Made by a program: the position numbers and the translations under genes. Shown here piece after piece: positions 18,488-24,285 of a stretch of DNA of 24,285 nucleotides. Source of the stretch: Russula earlei (lineage: Eukaryota > Basidiomycota > Agaricomycetes > Russulales > Russulaceae); contig JAGFNK010000718.1 of the NCBI GenBank assembly GCA_025769875.1, forward strand, positions 1-24,285. The letters are read 5' to 3'. The first letter of the stretch is position 1, and the number at the start of each line of letters is the position of its first letter. The notes under the pieces are model-generated. The model made no database searches and was not told where the DNA came from. It was given only the letters and a program-made list of their open reading frames with translations.

Positions 18488-19148
18488 TGTCAAGACTCAC
18501 TGTTGAACAATCCAGTTCAAGAGCGAGGGAGAAGTTCAAAGATGAGTCGATAAACATCCAAGACTGCGTGGGTGAGGAGTAGAGTCCAAAGCAGTGCTAG
18601 ATACCAAAGAGGTACAGTCACTGGTAGTATTGAGAAGTTATGCAGGGAAGAGGCCAGGGTGGTCACAAGGGGGATGGTCCTTAAAGGAGTATCCCAGATA
18701 TAGAGAGTGCCATAAACAAATGGACAGTCTGAAGACTGTCCGCTACTTTATTGAGCGCTTATATACTACAGGAGAGCTGCTAAATAAGGAACAAGTCATA
18801 ACCTTGTTATCAAGCACAATTGCTGGATGAGTAAGAGATCGGAGGATGCTTACTGAGCATGCTCAGTCATGCTCAGTAAGCTGCTGAGCAAGGAGGCTCT
18901 ATTGATGAGTAAGAGCCATCACTGTCCACGTGTTTACTGTCCTATATTGCTAAAAGGGTTGCCACTAAGTGGGGCTTGCTGTATGTCAATTGTGCCGAGA
19001 ATCGCTCGTGCGACAATGCACACATGATATTGTGGACACCTCTACTCACCCCTTTTGTCCGTGTGAACAGGGTGACACCATGGGGGCTGGGTTTCCTCTA
19101 ATAAGGAAGGGTCCTTCAAGGGCCCTCTCCAGAGAGCGGTTCATGACA
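18488..19148 (-). mobile_element. Solo LTR, family 1, copy 3, nested (661 bp)
   Basis: It begins TGTCAAGACTC and ends GGTTCATGACA, flanked by TTGCC at 18483-18487 and 19149-19153. It lies inside the variant LTR, in opposite orientation. It lacks about 300 bases present in the other copies between ACTGTCCTA and TTGCTAAAAGG (junction near 18943), an internal deletion in U3. The 34-base hairpin is at 18848-18881. Confidence 0.9.
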
Positions 19149-20427
19149 TTGCCCATGCTGTCCTAGACATCTATCAACTCGCCTTTGAGCTTATCCCTCA
19201 CTCTTGAACTGGATTGTTCAACAGTGAGTCTTGTCAGAATCTCTGCTTGTTTGAATGGTTTTCAGTGCTAAACATGATGCATAGTTGTATTTAGTTGATG
19301 TCATAAAGACAAATAAGGAGAAGAAGGATGGTGCCTTGATGTGTGTGATGTTTGCTGGGATGATTGACAAGACTGAGCAAGTTTATAGCTGTATTGGTGT
19401 ATGTTTTTGTTGTGACAATGACAGTGGGGGTTAAAGCAGTTGAAAGCAATTGATTTTTGGTTGTCCATGGTTATTTGGCCCCGCTTGCTGCACTCACCAA
19501 GTATGTACCTCACTAACTCTCAATCCACCCTTGCATTCAATCCTTCAAAGTTTCAGCTCAATCTTGGTGACTACTTCAAAGAAAGTCCAGAGGTGACAAA
19601 GATGTCAGAAGAGGCCACCGATTTGCTTGGTTGGTTCTTGAACCATCAGTGTGTTCACTCCATCTTTGATGATGCACAGGCCTTGTGAAACAATGGTAAA
19701 GTCCTTGTATATCTTGTTGCAAACCTCACATGCTGGACAACCCACTACACTGCTTTCTGCTGACTTCTTGACCTTAAAACCCCTATCCAGCATGCCATTG
19801 TTCTGTCCCATGATGACATTGTTGCTGTGCAAGTTGGTGCCAAACATAATGCTGGAAAGTGCCTCAAACTTGCTAACACAGCAAACACCCAATGTAATGT
19901 TGTTGAGAGTGCTGAATTCTGGAACAGACTCCAGATGGTTGTTGATGATATTGTGTCAATCTGTTATGGTACCAATATCAACCAAAGTGATAAGACATGC
20001 CCTGACCAAGTCCTTTTAACTCCTGCTGGCATTTTTCTTCACTTTGATTGCCACACTGATTGCTCTGTTGCTGCAGGAATGCAGAAGCAGCTTGAGAAGC
20101 AGTAGAAGGCATTGGACCAGCCAATGTTCATCTTTGCCCTCATCATAAATCCATATGAGCATCTTGATTGTTTTGGGGATAAGCTGGGGTTGATGTATTT
20201 CTCTTAATATGCTATTAATGGACGTAAGTGGTCTGTTGTAGAATGAAGTATTACACTCTGAGTCATCTAATTCTAATTTCTAGTTGTATTGACATGTTGA
20301 ATCCTGACCATCTTCTGGCATCCTAATCACTGAAGCTAGGGTGGCACTTGAGAATATCAAGGCTCAGAAGGCAAAGGAAGCATCAGCTTGTGTTTTTGCA
20401 GTATCTTGCTGTCACTAGTGCTTGAAG

Positions 20428-21535
20428 GTCTGGTCTGGTCTGGTTTTTTTTCCCATATTTGGGTGCAACTGTGAACTGGACTGGTTCATGTATTTCAAAA
20501 ATTACACCTAACTGCAGACCAGATTGGTATGGACTGGTCTGTTGTGGTTGCCCAATGGTTGCTGGTGTCAAGATTCACTGTTGAACAATCCAGTTCAAGA
20601 GCAAGGGATAAGCTCAAAGACAGTCAATAGACGTCTAGGATGGCGTGGGCAAGGAGAAGGGTCCAAAGTAGTACCAGGTACCAGAGAGGTACAGTTACTG
20701 GTAGAGATGAGCAGTTACGCAGGGATGAGGCCAGAGTGACACAAGGGGATGGTCCTAAAAGGAGTATCCCAGGGATAGAGAGTGCTGTAAACAATGGACT
20801 GTCTGGAGACTGTCTGCTATTTTTATTGAGTGCTTATATACTACAAGAGAACTGCTAAATAGGGAACAAGTCATAACCTTGTTATCAAGCACAATGGCTG
20901 GATGAGTAAGAAGTCGGAGGATGCTTACTGAGCATGCTCAGTCATGCTCAGTAAGCTGCTGAGTAAGAAGCCTCTTATTGATGAGTAAGAAGCCAGTACT
21001 ATCCATGTGGTCACTGCCTTAGTACATGTGCAAATCACCTGATCCATCTTCTGTTAGTTAGTTTTAGGGCCGGTCATTGAGAACTTGTAGTTTGGTTCAG
21101 GGAATAGAGTTGCTTATAAGGCCCCTTATATAGTTCTTATAGTTTGTTCTATGGTTATTAGAGTTAGTCTAATAACATGTTGTAGGGCTGTTGGTGTCTT
21201 GTTAGTGCCTCTTGTAGAGCACTTAGAGTTGTCATAGAGGGTCCTTAGAGAGGCTATAATACTGTCCTTTATGGCTAAAAGGGTTGCCACTAAGTGGGGC
21301 TTGCTGTATGTTGATTGTGCTGAGAATCGCTCGTGTGACAATGTGTGCACAATATTGTGGACACCTCTACTCACCCCTTTTGTCCATGTGAACAGGGTGA
21401 CACCATAGAGGCTGGGTTTCCTCTAATAAGGAAGGGTCCTTCAAGGGCCCTCTCTGGGAAATGGTTTATGACAGCTGGACCAGTTGTAACCAGTCTAGCA
21501 ATGGACCAGTTCAGACCAGTTTACAACTGGTCCAG
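20428..21535. mobile_element. GGTCTGG-repeat element carrying a solo LTR
   Basis: The left edge is three GGTCTGG-type repeats followed by T8; the right edge ends AACTGGTCCAGACC (about 21530). Between them, minus the LTR, about 200 bases are full of GACTGG, ACCAGT and CCAGTC words in both orientations. GGTCTGG is what GGTCCGG becomes after C-to-T at CpG, and GGTCCGG repeats running into a T tract are familiar from small hAT-like elements. No matching target duplication was found, so both borders are tentative. It cuts the hAT pseudogene off downstream. Confidence 0.4.
20566..21473 (-). mobile_element. Solo LTR, family 1, copy 4 (908 bp)
   Basis: It begins TGTCAAGATTC and ends GGTTTATGACA, flanked by GCTGG at 20561-20565 and 21474-21478. 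The TATA, AATAAA and palindrome arrangement is present on the minus strand, and the 34-base hairpin lies at 20933-20966. It is diverged from the other copies mainly at former CpGs and by small deletions. Confidence 0.9.
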
Positions 21536-21721
21536 ACCATGCATTTATAATAATGTAATATTCATTATATTATTATGGTGCAGGTGTGCTACATACTACA
21601 GAAATGAAGAACATGTAGTTTATTATTATCTATGTGCTCTATGAAAGCTGTTGTTATGGAGGGTGATCTGATTGTGGCTGCAGCTGTCTGCACTGCATGT
21701 GGCACTCACCCATGAGCATGC

Positions 21722-22000
21722 ATTGGGACCAGGTGAGGCAGTCAAGGCAGTGTTGAAAGGTTTGAGATGCAAACACATCACGTGAGCTGTGGCATGTGCA
21801 TGTGGTCAGTGGTGAGGCTGGGGTGAAGTGGCAAGGGTTTGTCAAGGCAGTTGAGGTCTTGATGTTGGGCATGAGGTGGTAGCATGGGGTGTGTGGTTGG
21901 GGACAAGAAGATGAGGGGAGGTGTCACTGTTGCATTGTGTTGTGTCCCATTTCACATGATTCCATGGCCAGTCATGATTCACCTTACATCACTGCCAGTC
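21722..22000 (-). repeat. Dispersed repeat, copy D
   Basis: The plus strand has GGGACCAGGTGAGGCAGTC, TTGAAAGGTTTGAGATG, TGGTCAGTGGTGAGG and, further on, the shared ATTCACCTTACATC (near 21980). The minus frame reads MPNIKTSTALTNPCHF, then FASQTFQHCLDCLTWSQ. It is strongly CpG-depleted. It ends just before the left inverted repeat of the element at 22014. Confidence 0.6.
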
Positions 22001-22013
22001 TTTGACATTTAGC

Positions 22014-22857
22014 GGTGGGTTGAATTACCATAAAAGGCAATTGTGTCGGCAAGAGAATTGGGACTTCAATCATGTGTTAACAGATGTAATTTAGTTATAT
22101 AAGTGAGTCAATAATAATATAACTCCTTACTTTTTTCCCCTACCAAAAGAAAAAGAAATGCAATCTTGTTTCTGATTGATTGGCATGCCATCTGCACCAT
22201 CCGCCCATTCTGGCCTAAGTGCCACTTACTAGTATCTCTCTCACAGGAGATCTCATTATTGCACAATCTCACATGTTTGGCAGCTGCAATCAATGTAATT
22301 CAAGGTTCCAAGGTCTTACCTGATAAGTAAGTGATCATGCCAAATCAGAAAACATGGATGGAGACAGCCAAACATATGGGTGTCAAACTCAAATGGGGCC
22401 CAAAACAATGGACCAGTCTCCCAAATGCACAGGGACTGACAGCACAAAGCATTGGTGTCACTAAGGGAAAGCGCCACTGTGTTCACAATGATCCATATGC
22501 CAGGGGTGAACAGTTGGGCAAGCATGCCAAGCCTGGCAACATCTGCCACCATGAATGTGTGCACGTGTGCCCTTGGGGAACCATCATCCCTCCCTTGGAA
22601 CCCCCCTCCCTCCAATGCCACCACCTCCCTTGCACTGGGTCCCTTTGGACTCACACCACTGCCTCTAACGGCCTCAACTGCTGCTGTTCCTTACAATACA
22701 AAATCTTTTTTTGTATCATTTAATTTATTTGTCTAATAGCTAATAAATAAGTCGTTGAATATGTAATTGAGAAAATGATTTGGTGTCATTTAAATGCATG
22801 ATTGATGCACCAATTCTCTTGCCGACACAATTGCCTTTTATGGTAACTCAACCCACC
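22014..22857. mobile_element. Short DNA transposon with 48 bp inverted repeats, family unknown
   Basis: 22014-22061 and the reverse of 22810-22857 agree at 47 of 48 bases (GGTGGGTTGA at the tip, then TTACCATAAAAGGCAATTG). Weaker similarity continues to TCAATCATG. The interior (about 720 bp) has an open frame at 22331-22723 (MPNQKTWMETAKHMGVKLKW, then Cys/His-rich) that I cannot assign. No target duplication is visible at either border. It is too short for most transposases, so probably non-autonomous. Confidence 0.7.
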
Positions 22858-22875
22858 ACGAAAAGAACGCAACTA

Positions 22876-24285
22876 CAGTGACCCAAAAAACTGTTCAAAT
22901 GTTTTGTACATTTTCATTGTATTAACCATATCTAGAGAACCACTGCAGCTGATAACATGTTAGTGGGCTTGTTTTAAAGCTCTACATCATAGCTTTGTAA
23001 TGAAATACTATATATACTATGAACATAATTATGTAAGAAGATATAAGGTATTTCTTCCAGTGTATCCATTTGAACAGTTTTTTTGCCTTGGTATCTAAAT
23101 AGGGTATATGCCAAAAATTAGTAGTTTGTGTATCCTCCATTTGCTTTGAACACCTCTTCCACCCTCCTAGGCATACTTTCTATCAAATTCTGCACAACAG
23201 TTTGATCAATGGCCTCCCATTCCAGCTGTGTGCACTCCCAAAGTTCATTGATTCCCTTAGGGGGTGTTGGATAAGCTGCAAGCTTCTTTTTGAGATGAGC
23301 CCAAAGATGCTCAATAGGATTGAGGTCTGGGGATTGAGCTGGCCAGTCCATGACCTGAATTCTGTGGTCTTGGAACCAAGATGTGGCAAGCCTGCTCTTG
23401 TGGATAGAGGCATTGTCCTGTTGAAAGAGGGTATCTTTGCATTTCTTCTTGAAATACTTGATAGATGCAAGTAGTTCATCCTCCAAAATGCTGCAATAAA
23501 GTTCAGCATCCATCTTCCATCAATCTTTGCTGCATGCCCAACTCCTTCCCAAGACATGCAGCCCCACAACATCAAGGAACCTCCTCCATGTTTGACTGTT
23601 GGCTGAACAAGGCATTCAGAAAGGTGCTCTCCTCTTTTTTTCCAAGCCCATTTCTTGCCATCTGAGCCCATACAATTGATTTTGGTCTCATCTGACCAAA
23701 TTACCCTCTTCCAGTCCTCCACAGTCCAGTATAGGTACTTTTCTGCAAAGTCCTTTCTGGCCCTATAGTGACTTGGTTTAAGGTAAGGCCTCTTCTTCTT
23801 TGTAACTGCCTTCAAGCCTGCCTTGTTAAGGTAGTTTCAAATGGTCTGATTGGAGATAGTGGACTCTTTGATGACCTCCAACCTTCTAGCAACCTGAGGA
23901 GCAGTATCTGCTTCTCCAGAGCTAAGAAGGTGTGGCAAAGCGATGTCAAGGTTAGAGAGCTTGGAAGGACGACCTCCAGAGGACTTTGGAAGGTCAGGAA
24001 GGTATTTCTGGCAAATGTTGGTGATTGAACCAATGCTTCTGTGTGCTGCCTTGGCAATGTTACGAACTGAATGGTTGGCCTGGAGAAGGGAGATGATGTA
24101 GTTGACTTCATGAGGAAGAAGAGACTTCATGATGTTGTTGGTGAAGAAGAAGCAGCTGTTTTGGCTTATTTGCACATGGTTTGAGTTTATTATAGGTCAC
24201 ATGACCTCCATGTTCAATTTTAGCCCTCTGGGGAAAGAATATGAATCTAATCTGAGAAATAATGAATTCACTACCAAGGCCAAAA
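22876..24285 (-). mobile_element. Tc1-like transposon, right end outside the window
   Basis: A left terminus CAGTGACCC at 22876 directly follows TA (22874-22875), the signature of Tc1/mariner insertion. The word CTGTTCAAATG at 22891 reappears inverted at 23067-23077. That inverted segment runs on into TTTTTTTGCCTTGG (to 23091). The last 12 bases of the window (CCAAGGCCAAAA) are the start of the matching inner repeat on the other side. The element therefore has long, compound termini. A disabled transposase gene fills the interior. Confidence 0.7.
23118..24130 (-). pseudogene. Tc1-like DD34E transposase with one stop and one frameshift
   Basis: Tc1-type enzymes cut out and paste their element into TA sites. 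From the ATG at 24130 (MKSLLPHEVNYIISLLQ) a helix-turn-helix DNA-binding part follows (SVRNIAKAAHRSIGSITNI) with the linker GGRPSKLS. A TGA at 23837-23839 interrupts it where Arg (CGA) is expected (TI-stop-NYLNKAGLKAV). The catalytic domain gives RVIWSDETKIN (first Asp), HGGGSLMLWGC, then, after a one-base frame change near 23517, FQQDNASIHKS (second Asp) and PAQSPDLNPIEHLW (Glu). Exactly 34 residues separate the second Asp from the Glu. The end is VFKANGGYTNY and a stop at 23118. All three catalytic residues survive; only these two lesions were seen. Another in-frame ATG lies upstream at 24175. Confidence 0.9.

Larger units (their letters stand above)
17121..19236 (+). mobile_element. Variant family 1 LTR with an unrelated upstream half (about 1450 bp without its nested insert)
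   Basis: It begins TGTCATGAATG and ends GTGAGTCTTGTCA, flanked by GAATC at 17116-17120 and 19237-19241. From about 18170 to 18487 plus 19154-19236 it matches family 1 (TATATAAGC, AATAAAGTA, the palindrome, CAGTGAGTCTTG end). From 17121 to about 18150 it has nothing in common with family 1 and instead holds two tRNA-like pieces and duplicated hairpins. It inserted into an intron of the hAT gene and was later hit by another family 1 LTR at 18488. Either its U3 was replaced or other elements have inserted into it. Confidence 0.7.
15979..20430 (+). pseudogene. hAT family transposase, split by two LTR insertions
   Basis: Exon pieces in order: to 16043 (SSLKGKYVVLV), 16097-16144 (SDGWKDITKNAIAAVD), then, after a solo LTR and one duplicate GTGGA, 17091-17109 (ATVGFK). 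After an intron holding another LTR comes 19285-19500 (LYLVDVIKTNKEKKDGALMC, MFAGMIDKTEQVY, CFCCDNDSGG, PWLFGPACCTHQ). From 19557 it reads LNLGDYFKESPE, EEATDLLGWFLNH, ICYGTNINQSDKTCPDQVLL, AGIFLHFDCH, then ALDQPMFIFALIINPYEHL, and QYLAVTSA near 20410. These are hallmarks of basidiomycete hAT transposases with an RNase H-like fold. Introns at 16044-16096 and 19501-19556 are GT-AG. From 16097 to 20100 no frameshift is needed; the breaks are stops at 19432, 19441, 19686, 19761 and 20103. Several sit where Arg (CGA) or Trp is expected, as produced by C-to-T and G-to-A change. Confidence 0.8.

Overview
The window is fungal and almost certainly from a mushroom-forming basidiomycete (Agaricomycetes). 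Genes carry 45-75 bp GT-AG introns, and a Plavaka-type transposase, a DUF6532 protein, a basidiomycete-style hAT transposase and a Tc1-like transposase sit side by side. I recognise no ordinary host gene. Nearly everything is transposable element, in two states: a CpG-rich left part (1 to about 9.6 kb) and a strongly CpG-depleted right part (about 9.6 to 24.3 kb).

Layout. 1-1596: flank without a confident gene, holding one copy (A) of a dispersed repeat. 1597-8679: a 7.1 kb Plavaka element with CAGGAAAAA/TTTTTCCTG ends, flanked by AT on both sides. Inside it a transposase gene (minus strand) and a DUF6532 gene (plus strand) diverge from a shared 210 bp promoter interval, and both ends carry subterminal repeats. 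8680-9637: unassigned flank with a 103 bp tandem duplication. 9638-12456: a second, older and decayed element of the same end type (CAGGAAAA...TTTTCTG, AT flanks). It keeps only the transposase C-terminus, a G-rich/C-rich low-complexity block and repeat copies B and C. 12689-12864: a MITE-like element.

12885-14444: a solo LTR (family 1, minus) with a family 2 solo LTR inserted exactly at its edge. 15979-20430: a hAT transposase pseudogene. One solo LTR (16145-17085) sits in an exon, and a second, unusual LTR (17121-19236) sits in an intron and itself contains a nested solo LTR (18488-19148). Taking out the LTRs and one copy of each target duplication restores one continuous hAT reading frame, broken only by C-to-T or G-to-A type stops. 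20566-21473: another family 1 solo LTR inside a GGTCTGG-repeat element. 22014-22857: a short DNA transposon with about 48 bp terminal inverted repeats. 22876-24285: a Tc1-like transposon with a disabled DD34E transposase, running off the window.

The functional unit worth attention is the left Plavaka element: transposase plus DUF6532 partner within one pair of ends. The right half is an insertion stratigraphy that can be ordered from target duplications and CpG loss. Family names come from recognised protein motifs, not from a database search.
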